A DNA stretch of 64,000 nucleotides from Andrena cerasifolii (GCF_050908995.1 NC_135121.1:12338001-12402000); one strand, 5' to 3'. Positions 1 through 12,346 are shown, counted from the stretch's first letter. Program-made: numbers and translations. The notes: generated by a model from the letters alone, not told the origin.

Positions 1-3000
1 CAGCAGGCGGCAGAGAAGTTCGCCACGCGTCCCTCGGTAATTCGAGCGAGAACAGCTCGGCGTTCGCGGAGTTAACGGCGCATCCGTCGCGCTCGGCGTT
101 GTTTGCGACGCGGATTAACAATTAAAGGATATAGTCTGCCAGTGTTGGCTAAATGTTTAGAAAATAAACATGCTGGGTCGGGGGGGGGGGGAGCACCGCG
201 GCGCGCACGACGGAATATTTAACGAGCACTCGACGCCCAGCCCGTTGCCAGCGGAGGCGAATCGACTGCGACTCGCGACCGACTCATAAGCGGAAGTAAC
301 GGCCTCGAGCCACCCCCTAAATCAGCTGGTAATATCCGGGACGTCGGCGTGTTCGGGGCACCCACGGGCAACGCGTTTAATTATCGGCCGTTTGCCGCGA
401 CCAATTTTATTCCCCTTCCATTTGCGAATCCGCTTCGAGCGTATTCGTTAATCAGGGGCCATTCACCTGCAACAATTTCTTCTACATTTAATATCATACG
501 TTTTAACTCTACACTGTACTGCTTTTTGTGCTAGAAATAAATAGTTTGTAACGTAGACTGCGCCTGTGAATCCGGGAAAAATTATTAAAAATCCCGGACC
601 CACGCGTGTGCCTGTTTTTATTGAAATTAAAGTACACGTGTCGTATCTGCTGCATCGTGCAGTGGGAGGGCGTTTAATTTAAGTGATTGTGAAATTTCAC
701 AAAACAATTGGTAATTTTGTTCGCACAAAAATTCACTAATTTATTATTTTTACAATATAAATATATATTCTGCAATTCTCGTCTGTCCGCGTTGATCAGC
801 AGACTTTACATTGCTTTTACATCTCTCCACAAAATCGGTTGAATGCCGAACTGCACAAAATAATGGCACGCAGAGAGTAAAAGAGTCATTGCAGAAAAAC
901 TGTCTCTGTTTCTCTTTTATTTTGAAGTCAAAGGTGATGTACCAGATCGTCTACAATGCGCAGTTTTTAAATATATAAATAATTTATTGTAATATATTTA
1001 ATTAATGAAATAAATATTTATATTTACACATATTCATAAATGTAATATAATAGCGGAGAATAGGGTCAACCTACGTCATAAATTTTTGAAGATCGAGATA
1101 CGAGTACTTCTGCTGTCGAAGGAGATACATGTTTCTACAAATTACTCTTGCATCTGAATATCAGCGGGTGATGAATTGATAACGGCGGGCGATCCGCGAA
1201 CGATCGCGTCAGACCTCGAGGCGGGCACGTAGGAATTCCCCGATGGGATTCCAGCCGCGTCATTCCAGCACCTCGAGGAAGTGTATAAAGAAGGAGGGAC
1301 CACGCCGATAGAATTCCCTTTCGGTGCTCGTAATTCCGCGAAACCAGCCACGGTCGGTTCGAGATTTCGCTGCGGCGTTCCCGGCATTCCATCCAGTTAT
1401 TTCAGCGTCGGACGGACGAGAACGGAGGTCGTTTATTAAAACCTCAGTAAAAGCTCGAGAACGCGGTTCGAGGGCTTTAAAATTACCTGAGCGCCTTCTG
1501 TTCCGGCGTTTAATTGCTGCCCCGTGGCCCCGAACCACGCCGAAACTGTCACTTCCGTTCGCCCGGAAGCTACACCGTTGACGGGGGTTAAGCCGGAGGC
1601 TTAACTATCGCGCATTTTCGGGGAAATTATTTTCCCCGAGGCACGATAAACCCTTTAGCCAGCGAAACGGATGACGGGGGCACGGGTTGTCCACTTGATC
1701 GAATACGAAAATGATTTTAAAAATCCATGCAGCAAGTGCTTTAGCTTCTCGCTGTATACTGCTGGACGCTCTTCTTTGCCCACCGAAAAGTTAAACGAAA
1801 TTCATTTAAAGTAAACAGTTTATCAGCTGATATATAGATAACGTTCTTTTAAATTATCAATTATTATTTAGAACAGGATAACGCACTGTTTGAATTTTAA
1901 AAATCAGTAAACAAAGGACTATTCAAAGCGACAAACTTTATTTTAAAAAAAAGTGTCGCAATAAATTAGTCCTCGTTTTCTACAGTCTTACTTACTTCTT
2001 ACATGATTTTTAAACAAAAATTGTATAAGCCTTTTCTTGTGCATTTATGTTTCAATTAATGTATACTATTATATAAAGAGAGAGATCTTCTCCGAAATAT
2101 TACGAAGAAATCAAGCTTCTTTCAAAATACTTAATTTCCTTAAAAGATATTAATTCTACTAAACATGAATCATATACTCGCCAAAAATAGTGTCGAGCAG
2201 TATACCAACGGAAAATCCGGGTAACTCAGTGTTCCGCGCGAATCAGACGCGAGAAAGTCTGCAAACAGTGACAGAGTAATTTCCCAGGGGACAAAGGCCT
2301 CGATTAAGGAAAAACAGCTCTCCGGAGCACTCGTCTCGAAAGCAGCGAGACTTTTGACAGCAGACGTCGAGGCTGTTATTGTTCGCGATCAAAGACACTC
2401 GCGTGTGAGCGGGGCGTACGAGAAAAAGGCGAGTTACTTAAGCGAGATGCTCTTTGGCGACGAATGGCTGCCTCTTACCTCTCTCCAGTCCAGTCCCGGC
2501 ATCTGCAACAAAGAGAAGAGCGCGTTAGAGCGAACAGCACGCCTCACTTACTGTAATTAATACGCGCGCACTCTATAACGGGGCGCAGCAATTAGCTAAA
2601 AAGCCCGTGGGAGGAAGCGATGAAAATTCTTCGGGGAGTAATTCACGCGGCGCGCGTGCCAGCTTGCATAATGCAGCGGCATCGAAGGACGCCCTTTCAA
2701 AAGCTGATTATCAATTGATCGGCGCGCTCTCTCCTTCCTCTTCCGGGCGCCCCGATTAAATTTCGCTTAATCGCCCGGCAAATTTTGCAGCGTATTAAAG
2801 CCACGCTGGCCCGTGTACACTTTCAACCTTGGATTAATACGTGATCAACCCTTTCGCGCGTTTATCGCGTCGGGGGACTGGCTGTTTTCAGGTCGCGCGC
2901 TCCCACCTGCGAGCACGGTGATTAATTAACGGAACTGGGCCAGTTATCCCGTCTGGATGAAAGGTCCGAACGATTTTCGTTTACCGCTGCCACTTTCACG

Positions 3001-3530
3001 CTGCCAGCGCCATCAACGTTAGCGCCGTTAAAGGGTTCTGGATTAATTCATTAATCACTGGTTAGCGTCGCGGTTATTCCCCATCTTCGATTCTGTTGAT
3101 CCTGCACGCGGGATTTAATTGAGCGATTGTTCTGTGTATCGATTTTCTGTGAGTAACAAGGGGAATATGATCAAGGCGAATGAGAACACCGATGGGTAAT
3201 ATAAATCGACCGTAGCGGCGGATTGCCGCCTTGCTAGGCCGACAAATATGTAAGTGTTTTCGAATTTTTTGTACGAAAACGGTTCGACGAATTAATTTCA
3301 GGTTTCGCAGGCTGTTTTATTGTATCTTCAACTATTGTTCTGAATTTTTGTGCGACAGTGAAAAAACAAATGGCAGATACAGAGAGATTTGAATAATAAT
3401 CGGGTGGGCCTGGCGTTGCGAAAAGTACTGTAAGGGTTATCCGAGGCGCAAAAAGGAGAAGAGATTCTTAATCTATATGAAAGTGGCTATCTGCGGTAGT
3501 AGATGCATTAAGAGAAGTAAAAAAACTTCT
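1..3530. other. non-coding block with GC-rich and AT-rich patches
   Basis: No supportable gene. A run of 12 G lies at 180-191. The stretch 700-1060 is very AT-rich with simple TTTATT/ATATTTA texture. The stretch 1180-1600 is GC-rich and has open frames on both strands at once, which is what stop-poor GC-rich DNA does by chance. From 1700 to 2160 it is AT-rich again, and 2200-3120 is GC-rich with scattered TTAATTA motifs. Nothing in it repeats elsewhere in the window as far as I can see. Confidence 0.6.
180..191 (+). repeat. poly-G run (12 G)
   Basis: Twelve consecutive G residues, followed by AGCACCGCGG. Such a run is prone to length errors in sequencing and to polymerase slippage. It is an isolated homopolymer with no further G-tracts close enough for a classical four-tract quadruplex. 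Confidence 0.9.
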
Positions 3531-3855
3531 TTAACCCTTCGTTGATACACCTTTTTTCGATGAACTTTGACATACCTGGGTGGATCACACCCAGAGCAAT
3601 TTTTGAACTACTATTCTCATCCAAAAAATCCAATCGTTATGAAAAAAATCGTGGGTCATTTTCGAGGTCTCTAGAATATATTCCAATAGTTTTTTTATTG
3701 CAATTTTATCGCATTTTTTGTGGAAAAATTCTAGGTTACCATATATTGAGAAAAGTCGAAGAAAATTTTCAAGAAATTGTAACTTTTACAAACTTCAATA
3801 TTAGAAGCTAAAAATCTACAGAGTTGTTGTTCAGATATAATATTTTCAGAAAAAA
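3531..3855. other. AT-rich segment starting at a TTAA, possible transposon remnant
   Basis: The segment opens with TTAACCCTTCGTTGATACAC, which resembles the TTAA-plus-terminal-repeat starts of other elements in this window. A perfect 7-bp hairpin (CTGGGTG, 5-nt loop, CACCCAG) lies at 3576-3594. Base composition drops sharply to AT compared with both sides. I could not find a matching inverted end, so this is only a possible remnant. Confidence 0.25.
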
Positions 3856-5199
3856 AAGTTTATAAGTCGGCTTTGGAGAGAAGATATTTATTAAAGTCCT
3901 CTGGTCCAAGGTGGGAATCATTTCGAGTGGTCCGAGCGAAAGGAATCGTCCCCATCTTCGACGCGAGCTCGTGGGTGTTTTTTTTCCGAAATTGAAGAGG
4001 CGACGACGTACTAATTAGCGGAACGTGGACGAGCAACAGGGTCGCCCGTTTAGACTGATTCAACCACTTTGCGCCGGGTATCGAACACGATCGCCAGGGA
4101 CGTTGAGCGATCCCCGAATTCTCGGGAAAGCTCCAGCTGCAAACCGAGACTAACAACGGCGTCGTTGTACGGCTAAGCGAATGGAAGCTGGCGATAATTC
4201 GGCGCTAGTTAATTCAATGAAAAAGACGATAGCCCAGGGGCGGAGGAGTAAGTCGGACAATCAGAAGTTTTAATAAAGGCGTCTAGTTTCGAGTGCGAGG
4301 AAAAAGGGCCGCGCAACTTTTAAGGAGCCTTAACGACGCTCCAAATTCTCCTCCCCCCCCTCCCTCATCCCTCTGCCCGTTGCGATTGTTCGCTAATTAG
4401 CAAACTCCTCCCGCTTCAAACTTCTTTCCCGCCTCCTTCCTTTTTAATAACGGCACGCAAAATCACTGCCAATTACGGGGATCCCTTCAACGTATCGCGG
4501 AAACGGCGAAACGCTTGGGCGGCGGGGGATGCCCGAGAAATTCGACGTTTTATAAAACAAAGAACGCGGATGGGACGGGTTGGTATTTTTCAGCGATACC
4601 AGTCTCGTTGTATTTCGCTTTTATACCCGCTCCATGGACGGTCGGGGCTTGCGTCAAAAGCGAAAACAATGCGCAGTAGCGTTCAGCTGCAAATTAGTCG
4701 CATTTTTTGCGAGACACCTTGAGTTGGAAACCGTAGGTATAAGGCCAGGCAGTATTGGAAGTCTTTTGAGTCGCGAACCCCTTTTATAATATTTCGGTAG
4801 GTAGATTTAATAAGGCAAAGAGGACACATTAAAAACAGGTACTTCAGGATATGATTCTAACTTAATAATTATTTGTTAGAAACAAACCTGATTCGTACCA
4901 CAGTTTATTATTTCACTAAACATATCAATAAAATAAAAATATGACTAATTCAATAAAGGAAAAAGAACAAAACGACAGTATTGTACTTTAACTATAATTA
5001 TCAGTTACAACATTATGTTTATTCCTGTAATTGCTGAGTTTTCTGTGGAGTTTTAAAAAAATTTCAAGCCACAGTTGACTCACCTAATATAAAATGGCTA
5101 TTAAAACAGTGTTTTACTATATGTTCCACGCAACAAGGGGTGAATGTATGGAAAGTATAGACTGTCTAGTTTCTTTTTAATCACACGATCGATCTGCAA
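3856..5199. other. non-coding block
   Basis: GC-rich from 3856 to 4780, with a C/T-rich tract at 4348-4378, then AT-rich to 5199. No open frame with protein-like composition, no terminal repeats, and no RNA gene seen. Confidence 0.5.
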
Positions 5200-5445
5200 A
5201 AATTTGCAAAACTATATTTTATGAATTTTTTTCGACTGCGACGCTCGGCAGAAGAGATAGCACTGTTCTTATATTTCAGACTCTATAATGTAATATAATG
5301 TAATTAACAAGAAATTAATAGTTATAAGGCACACTTATAGTTAATATATAATACGTACAGAGTCTGAAATATAACAACTGTGCTATCTCTCCTGCCGAGC
5401 GTCGTACTCGAAAACAATTCACAAAATATAGTTTCGCAAATGTTT
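5200..5445. repeat. foldback element with ~86-bp inverted arms
   Basis: Left arm 5200-5284 and right arm 5360-5445 are reverse complements with only a few mismatches. Both carry GACGCTCGGCAG...AGAGATAGCAC and TATATTTCAGACTCT. The loop (5285-5359) is AT-rich. Transcribed, it would form a long hairpin. The arrangement is that of a miniature inverted-repeat transposable element, but I found no convincing target duplication, so the superfamily is open. It abuts the half copy of another element at 5461-5755. Confidence 0.75.
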
Positions 5446-5460
5446 AGAAAACATTATTAA

Positions 5461-5755
5461 TATTTTTGTTTACAACTTTTTTCTAATTGTTCAAACAATT
5501 GATAAAATTTTACCATTTGATAGATCTAATCAAAAGCAGTAACTTCTGTCTTAAAATTTCTTTTCTATATCTTGCAGATTGCGAGTTAGAAAATAAAATC
5601 GAAAAATAGCCGAATCTGCAGGGGTTAATTTCACCGCCTTAGTGCGATTTTAGGCAGCAAAAAAAAAATTGCGTTGTAATCAGGGGAAAATTCTCTACGT
5701 ATCCACAAAGTTTCAGAATTTTTTGAACTTTCGGATTCGGGATCTTCCCTTGTTA
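5461..5755 (+). mobile_element. truncated copy (right half) of the TA-flanked element at 9336-9770
   Basis: Aligned by eye with 9507-9770. Shared landmarks in order are TAGATCTAATnAAAAG, GAAAAATAGCCGAAT, GGGTTAATTTCACC, GCGTTGTAATCAGG, GTTTCAGAATTTTTTGAA, and the terminal GGGATCTTCCCTTGT followed by TA (5754-5755). The mirror-image left half is missing; instead the foldback at 5200-5445 lies immediately upstream. This copy is more diverged than the one at 9.5 kb. Confidence 0.75.
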
Positions 5756-8137
5756 GCTCGCGCAATGTTAAATCGGCGCGTCACGTACGCCTAAGTTTTC
5801 CCACTTGAGATTCAGAAAAATTCGCGCGCGCGCAACGATTCGACTTTCGCAGAAAGCGTCGCCCTGTTAATTAAGCGTGCGAGGGGACAGTTCGACGGCA
5901 GAACGATTTCGGTTCCGCGGAAATATGACAAGTGGAACGGAAGTTGGCTGGGCGGATGAGAGGTCGCTTTTAGAGCAGGTCTATCGGGGGGCGGCGCAAT
6001 TAAAAGTAATCAAGTGGCGGTGGCGACGCGATTTACGATGTTAATTTTAATGGAGGCCCGTTCGTTATTTTCGACATTGTTGCTCGTGGATCACTGCGTT
6101 TGTTACGCGGAACTGCCGCGGCTCGGTCGTCTCGCGTAATGCGCGAATATATTTCGTCGTAATGAGAGAAAAATGAAGCCCGGCGAGCCGCCGTTAGAGC
6201 GTACAATTAAAACTGCTTCAGTTTATTTCCCCTTGTTTTTTTCCCCCCGCGGTCGCGTGCAATTAAATTTTCCACGCGTTTCCGGCCGCGAGGAACGGAG
6301 GGAACAGCCTCGCCGCGATGTTCGCGCCAACCTTTCCTAGTTTTCCACTTTCCCAGCCCCCGGAATGTGCCCGCGTCTCCCGGCCCTCTTTCCACACTTT
6401 CCGGCACTATTATTCGGAATAATATTAGCAAATGAGACGCGATTCCGCGCCTGGAACAGCCTACTACTTCTACTCCCATTTTCATCCCCTAATTTCCCCC
6501 ATTTTTCCCCACCACCGTTTATCAAACCGCGGCAAACAGTTCCGTGGAGTTTGGAGAGCACAAAGTGAAACTGGCGAGTGAGATTCAAAACTGTGGCCAG
6601 TGGAGTGCAAGTCGGACAAATTATTGACTGTGTCACTGACCCTCTTCGAGCGCCACCTCTCTGCCGCGTACTTCTAGCAGAAATTTCCTTCCGTTTTAAT
6701 ATTTGAAGAGTCCGTGTAGAAAACACTGTAGGTGCGAAAAATCAAAAAATTTCTTTCAGAAAATCTCCCACGTGCCGATAGTAATACTACAGTAGAGAAT
6801 TTGATTTTTGGCAGTTCCAGTATTCTTTACAAAGACTTTTCATTTCTTTACACGATTCGCGTCAAGCTTCATTCCCCCAGCGCAGAAGGCGGTCGCCAGA
6901 CATTTACCAGGGATTAGCCTTCGACGCGGCGGGCAACGACGATTACGTTGCAGAGCCGGAATCAACGATCCCCGAACACCAAGGCCAGTAAAAGCTATAA
7001 AGCCGATTACACGATTCCACAAATTACATCGCTTTGTCCGCGCTTCGGCCGGTCAGCAGCATCGCAGCGTTGATATGCAATTACGGCTGAAGCTTTGAGC
7101 TACGGCGCGGCCGGTGCGCGCGTGATTCACGGCCGCGCAATGCATCCACGCGTCGCGTTATTCGCGGAAATTCGCATTACCCGCAGCCTCGCTGTTCCTT
7201 GCGAGCATTATCGCTGCCAGCTGTTCAATCAGCGTTCCCTCCAGACCGAGTTTTTAATTCGAATCGACGGAGCTCCGATGCCCCTATCGCGTCTGTTCAT
7301 TAAATTCCCAATTATAGGAATTATATTCGACGTTTTGCAGGCGCAATCGAGTGTTCCTCGACTGACGTTCGTAGTCCCGATAGATCCTCGCAGGAATCAG
7401 ATCGCGCCGGCATTTATTTGTTTCATTACGAGCGGATTTCAGTGATTTTCCTCTTTCATTGCGGGCCCTCGGTACTTGCCACGGGTCTATTTATATATTT
7501 ATCGGGAAACCGAGAATTTCACGATCCATTTTATCGGGAACTATATTGCTTCCGTTATCGCGCAACGGGGGGAGATTGATACTCCGGTTGCCCTGTAAAT
7601 TGAAAACTGGTGCGGGGCTAAAGTCGACGGTGTACGAGGTTAATTAATTCCCGGGCGGTTGAAAGGATGTCACGAGTCCGGGGGAATCCGTGCCGGTTAA
7701 TTACACGGCGAAATAAAAATGCCTCGCCCGTAGTAAGCGGGCAACTTTCGTCGTCGATTATTACGAAAGGGGATTAGCATTTCTACTGGAAGACTCCCGA
7801 AACGATCCGCGTCTCTCCTGTCGGCTCCCGAGCTCCCCAATCGCGTCGGAGCTTATCGGAGCGGATTCGAATGTAGCAGGAGATCGAGGAAATCTCTGCT
7901 CGACATCGAGGAATATTCAGGGACACGAAACACCCTCGACGTATGTATAAAACCCTTCGAATCGCGTTTACCCGATCGCCAGCAATGACGCGAATTCCCC
8001 ACTCGTCGGGGAACGAGCGGAGAGGATTTTGCCGCCGCGCAGTGGTCTGTCTTTCAAGGAGAGTATTTTAGGTGTCCGCCTCCGATCGTTTTGATTTTTG
8101 GATATGTTATAGAGCACCGAAAAATAAGAAATACGTG
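5756..8137. other. non-coding block, mostly GC-rich
   Basis: Contains the CpG-rich stretches 5760-6400 and 6880-8040. Several open frames of 60-130 codons overlap each other on both strands and translate to low-information sequence, so none is called. No repeat ends, tRNA-like boxes or tandem arrays were seen. Confidence 0.5.
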
Positions 8138-8396
8138 TTTTTTTATTTCCCCCCGTTTTCATATTTGGGAGGCGAAAACTGCGTTCAAAGTTAGGGTTGA
8201 AAAATCATTTTTGTGGATTTTTGAAAATCTGGCGAGTCAGTCATATTTCGCATTCAAGGGCACAAAATTCGTCCGTTGACACTATTCCCCTATCTCTAAT
8301 AGTTCTCGAGATATTCCACAAAAATGATTTTTCAACCCTAACTTTGAACGCAGTTTTCACCACCCAAATATGAAAACGGGGAAGAATAAAAAAAAA
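8138..8396. repeat. foldback repeat with ~80-bp arms
   Basis: Left arm 8138-8217 and right arm 8315-8396 are near-perfect reverse complements. They share GTTTTCATATTTGGG, TGCGTTCAAAGTTAGGGTTG and AAAAATCATTTTTGTGGA. A 97-bp loop separates them. It is followed within 5 bp by a second, unrelated hairpin. No target-site duplication was identified, so it may be a MITE or a foldback generated another way. Confidence 0.75.
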
Positions 8397-8400
8397 CACC

Positions 8401-8501
8401 GTTCCACCGGCATCCTCTGCCGTGCGTCGCGAGACTGGCGGCCGCTCGATAACCCAAATCGAAAAGAAGAACGCGACAAAAGCGGAGGATGCCGGTGGAA
8501 C
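8401..8501. repeat. 17-bp perfect inverted repeat, 67-bp loop
   Basis: GTTCCACCGGCATCCTC at 8401-8417 is exactly reverse-complemented at 8485-8501. The loop is GC-rich. It sits directly beside the larger foldback at 8138-8396, so transcription through both would give two adjacent stem-loops. Confidence 0.75.
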
Positions 8502-9335
8502 ACCGCCCTTTGTCGCGGGGCCCACTCTTTTTTTCTGCCCCGTCAGTGGATCGAAGAGGGCGCACTCGAGGCAGCCCAAAGCGAACGGACGTCTCTCCCA
8601 AAGCGCCCTGGCGGAGCTGGGGTGCAAAAGAAACATCAGACAAATGAGGTGGAGAGAATCAAGTGTCGTCTGGCCCGCTACTTTCTCCACCCGCCCCCTC
8701 GGCGACCACTTCTCGCCTTTCCACCCGTCCCTTCGCTCCCCCCCTCCCTTCTCTCCGCCCCCAAGTTCCGCTCTTTACCCGCTACGAAGCCCGCTATCGC
8801 ACGCCCCAATCTACCCTAAGTGCATTACGCTGCAACCTGCTAGTTCTGCTCCATCAGATAAGTGTAAATGCGCCGGGAGAAGCCAGAAATTGCCTCTGCA
8901 GCCCCTCCGTCTTTCGCGGGGCCGTTGACGAGCAACGGCGAAAGAGGAAACAAGCCCGGTCGCTTTTGTATCCTGAACGATGACGTTTCAGGGGGAATTC
9001 TTCCACTTCCCGTGCCCCCAATGCTCGGCCCTGTTCTAGCGGAAACGCCGATCGTCAGGATCGAGTAACCGACGCCACGAATTCGCCGAGGGTGGTCGGA
9101 AACGAGCCCTCCACGGTGGAAAGTGTTCCGACTAGCTGCTGCAAGTTTCAGTCAACCTAATTCAACAGTTCCTGCCTCGAGATCGTTTCGAATTCCCGCA
9201 GCTCCTGGAACTGTTGCGCTCCCCAGAGTTTCTAAGATTTTCGGACTGCAAATAAGCCCGAGGGTATGTTTACGTTGGACCTGCGATAGAAACTAGAAGA
9301 GCGCCGATGCGACGCTTCTGTCGTTGGGCGTCATT
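8502..9335. other. GC-rich non-coding block with pyrimidine tract
   Basis: The tract 8690-8765 is strongly C/T-rich on the plus strand. Several open frames up to 168 codons cross this region in overlapping frames and owe their length to the stop-poor C/T tract. Their products are P/S/R-rich and I do not call them genes. Confidence 0.5.
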
Positions 9336-9770
9336 TACAAGGGAACATCTCGAACCCGGAAATTCGAAAAATTCTGAACCTTTTTGAATATGTAGAGAAT
9401 TTCCTCCTGATTACAATGCAATTTTTACTTGCTGTACAAATTCACTCTAAGGGGGTGTAAATGACCCCTGAAAACCCGTTATTTTCCGATTTTGTGTTAT
9501 AACTCGTGAACTGTAAAATAATTTTTTTACCAAATACTAGATCTAATTAAAAGAAGTAACTTTTGTCTCGAAACTTTGTTCTATCTCTTACGCTTCGCGA
9601 GTTATAACACAGAATCGGAAAATAGCCGAATTTTCAAGGGTTAATTTCACCCCCATCGAGTGAATTTGGGCAGCGAAGGAAAAATGCGTTGTAATCAGGA
9701 GGAAATCCCGCACATATTCAGAAAGTTTCAGAATTTTTTGAATTCTCGGGTTCGGGATCTTCCCTTGTTA
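9336..9770. mobile_element. TA-flanked palindromic MITE (~435 bp), Tc1/mariner-like candidate
   Basis: Ends read TACAAGGGAACATCTCGAAC on the left and, reverse-complemented, TAACAAGGGAAGATCCCGAA on the right. The inverted arms run about 170 bp (9336-9506 and 9598-9770) through TTATTTTCCGATTTTGTGTT and its mirror. TA sits at both ends (9336-9337 and 9769-9770), the target duplication known for Tc1/mariner elements. No transposase reading frame is present, so it would depend on a transposase elsewhere. A half copy is at 5461-5755. Confidence 0.75.
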
Positions 9771-10894
9771 GTAAAAGCAACTCTGCTCGCTGCTTCGATG
9801 TAAACCCTTCCATTATAAAACTATAGAATGTATTTATACGTAATCTTACCCTAAGGGACGAAACAATGTTCGAAGTTCACTGTTGCTTCATTAGAAGCCC
9901 ATATAGAAGGTGCTGTTAGCCGGTCTTAAGCAGCCCCGCATATGTATAAGGGTCGAAGGTGCTCCCTGGCCCTCGGACGATCCAATTAGGGGCACGCGTG
10001 CTTACTTTCGCCGCTGCTCGATGCTGCCCCGCATCGGCGGCAAATTAATTCATACTCGCCGTTATTACATATTCATCGTACACGCCCGGGGACAGTCGCG
10101 GATTGCGAGCAACGCGATAATTAATCTCGATGGGGGAGGTAGCACGCCGAGGACGCTCACCGATAACGTGCTTAATGATGGTTTAATGAAACTCGATATG
10201 ATTCGCGTCGTCTGAATGGGCTGCGCCACCTCTGCGCACTGGAATAATACCTGTTACGCTATAAATAACGCGGACGATTCCGCGAAATGTCCAGATAACT
10301 AACCGGCGGCTCGCAATATGCGGTTTTAATCGAGCCATCGAATGAATCAGTTATACAGGACTCGCCCAGCTTGTATATCCGACCAGATTCGACGTCACCG
10401 GTCGCCGCCAATTTGGCGAGCACCTGCAAGTAATGTTCGCGGGTAAGGTTCAGAATGTTGAGAGCTCGAAGGAGTCGCGGGGGACAGAGATTTCGCGACC
10501 GCGACGTGAGTCCCCTGTATCGTTAAGGATTCAAAGGAATCGTCGACGCTAAAGGGGAGCACGTCGACGAAATCCCAGCCGTTTGCTTCGAAGCACGGTT
10601 GCAGGCGTTCACTGCTGCTCAACTGCCGGGCTCTAAATGACGGCCATTCCAATGCCTGCATAACGGGCTCGCAACTACGCGCGAGATCAGGCTTTTAGCT
10701 AGCCGACCGAGTTGCCAGTGGGTTTCTCGTTAGAATTTACTCGATATTACGCTAATAAATAATGGCCGCGTAGCTCGCGCCAGCGCGTTTCAACGCGATG
10801 AACACGGCGTGTAATAAAAATGGAGTGGCAAAGTGAGGGCGTTAATCTGAGGAGCATACTGGGGTTCTAATAAGATTCTTTGACATACCCCGAA
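9771..10894. other. non-coding block
   Basis: Mixed-composition unique sequence between the TA element and the minisatellite. Open frames at 9910-10215 and 10395-10661 lack splice signals or recognisable protein sequence. Confidence 0.45.
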
Positions 10895-11227
10895 GCAGTT
10901 AGTATTTTAGTATTTTGTAAGTTATTATTAAGCAGTTAGTATTTTAGTATTTTGTAAGTTATTATTAAGCAGTTAGTATTTTAGTATTTTGTAAGTTATT
11001 ATTAAGCAGTTAGTATTTTAGTATTTTGTAAGTTATTATTAAGCAGTTAGTATTTTAGTATTTTGTAAGTTATTATTAAGCAGTTAGTATTTTAGTATTT
11101 TGTAAGTTATTATTAAGCAGTTAGTATTTTAGTATTTTGTAAGTTATTATTAAGCAGTTAGTATTTTAGTATTTTGTAAGTTATTATTAAGCAGTTAGTA
11201 TTTTAGTATTTTGTAAGTTATTATTAA
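10895..11227 (+). repeat. 37-bp minisatellite, exactly nine perfect copies
   Basis: The unit starts GCAGTTAGTATTTTAGTATT and ends TTGTAAGTTATTATTAA. Nine consecutive copies are identical at every base (333 bp = 9 x 37). Perfect identity implies very recent expansion, ongoing homogenisation, or copy-number uncertainty in the assembly. The array runs directly into a degenerate AT-rich repeat and a LINE-like 3' tail. Confidence 0.95.
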
Positions 11228-11405
11228 GGCATTTTATTTAGTATTTATTTAGTTATTCATTATTTATTTGTAGTATTTATTACTGGTATTTATTATTTAT
11301 TTGTACTATTTATTACTGGTATTTATTATTCATTTGTACTATTTATTACTACTTAGTATTTATTATTCATTTGTAGTATTTACTACTAGCATTTATTAGT
11401 AGTTA
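11228..11405 (+). repeat. degenerate ~33-bp AT-rich tandem repeat
   Basis: About four imperfect copies of a unit containing TATTCATTTGTACTATTTATTACT. Its TAGTATTT words resemble those in the adjacent 37-bp array, suggesting the perfect array grew from this older repeat. Confidence 0.7.
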
Positions 11406-11732
11406 CTTGTTATCATTAAGCTAGAGTGTACTATACCACATCGTTACTTTTACTTTTATTTCTCCCACTATTTTTCCTTTCTCTTTTCTGAATTCTTTTA
11501 ATACAAACACACACCACATCTGTATATCTTTGTTTATGTTTACATATATCTTATTCTATGCTCTACTTCTCTTGCTTCCACGCCACGAAACGACTCTGTA
11601 TATTTCTCTTTTATTTTCCTCTTCCATTGTACCTATAAGTTAATTTTATTCTAGACTGCCCCTTACTTACTCCGCTATATGCTTCGTTGTAACTAGCGTT
11701 GTACGCCCCGTTAAATCAATAAATAAATAAAA
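11406..11732 (+). mobile_element. possible 3' end of a non-LTR retrotransposon
   Basis: T/C-rich sequence ends in GTTGTAACTAGCGTTGTACG, then CCCCGTTAAATC and (AATA)n AAAC at 11718-11732. Many insect LINEs end in such AATA/TAAA tails. No reverse transcriptase frame remains in the ~300 bp upstream, and no target duplication was recognised. The assignment rests on tail structure only. Confidence 0.35.
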
Positions 11733-12346
11733 CAGTCCTGCGATATCTGGGTCAAACGTTCGGCACACCCGTTTCCCAACCCCGCAGCTTCTCCGGCACC
11801 GAAAGTTTCCCGGAAACCAGGCCCCGACCGTCAATAGCGGGAGGAGGTCGGGAGCAGAATAGCCATGAATTACAGGGGGGAAGCGTAGAATTTTAATGCC
11901 CGACCTTTGCCCCAAGTTTACGCAATTAGGACGCCTAATCACGAATTCGAATGTTCCTCGCGAGCTCGCGAGCCCACGATCGGAGATACGACGAGGGGGC
12001 AAGTCGGGGTCCAATTGCTGCTCGTTACTTTGGAAAATGGCGAGCCAGAGGCAACGAGCATTACCGTGAAACCGTACTCCACGGCCAGCTTGCCAACCAT
12101 TTTCTTTCTACCCGCGGATAGCTGGGAATTAAAATGGCCCTCCGCTTCCAGTTACGCCTAGGAGCCTCGCGAACCTCTTCGTTAATAACCGCCAGAAACC
12201 TGACACCTTCCCTCCGTTTCGAGGACCACTCCTCCTCCTGGCATACGACGTCCTCCGCGTTCGGCAGGGATGCAGTTGCAAGCGCTGCGCTTTCGGGGCA
12301 CGAAACCGTTGGCCAGTAGAAAAGGCAAAGTTTAACTGAGGCATTC

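Noticed and set aside
1..42. Possible exon tail ending at a GTAATT donor
   Set aside because: The frame is open from the window edge and a donor-like GTAATT follows, but only about 12 residues are visible and none is recognisable.
8370..8983. Overlapping 149-, 168- and 106-codon frames
   Set aside because: Their length comes from a C/T-rich tract and a foldback; products are low-complexity P/S/R sequence.
10895..11227. CRISPR array
   Set aside because: The repeats are directly contiguous with no unique spacers and the context is eukaryotic; it is a minisatellite.
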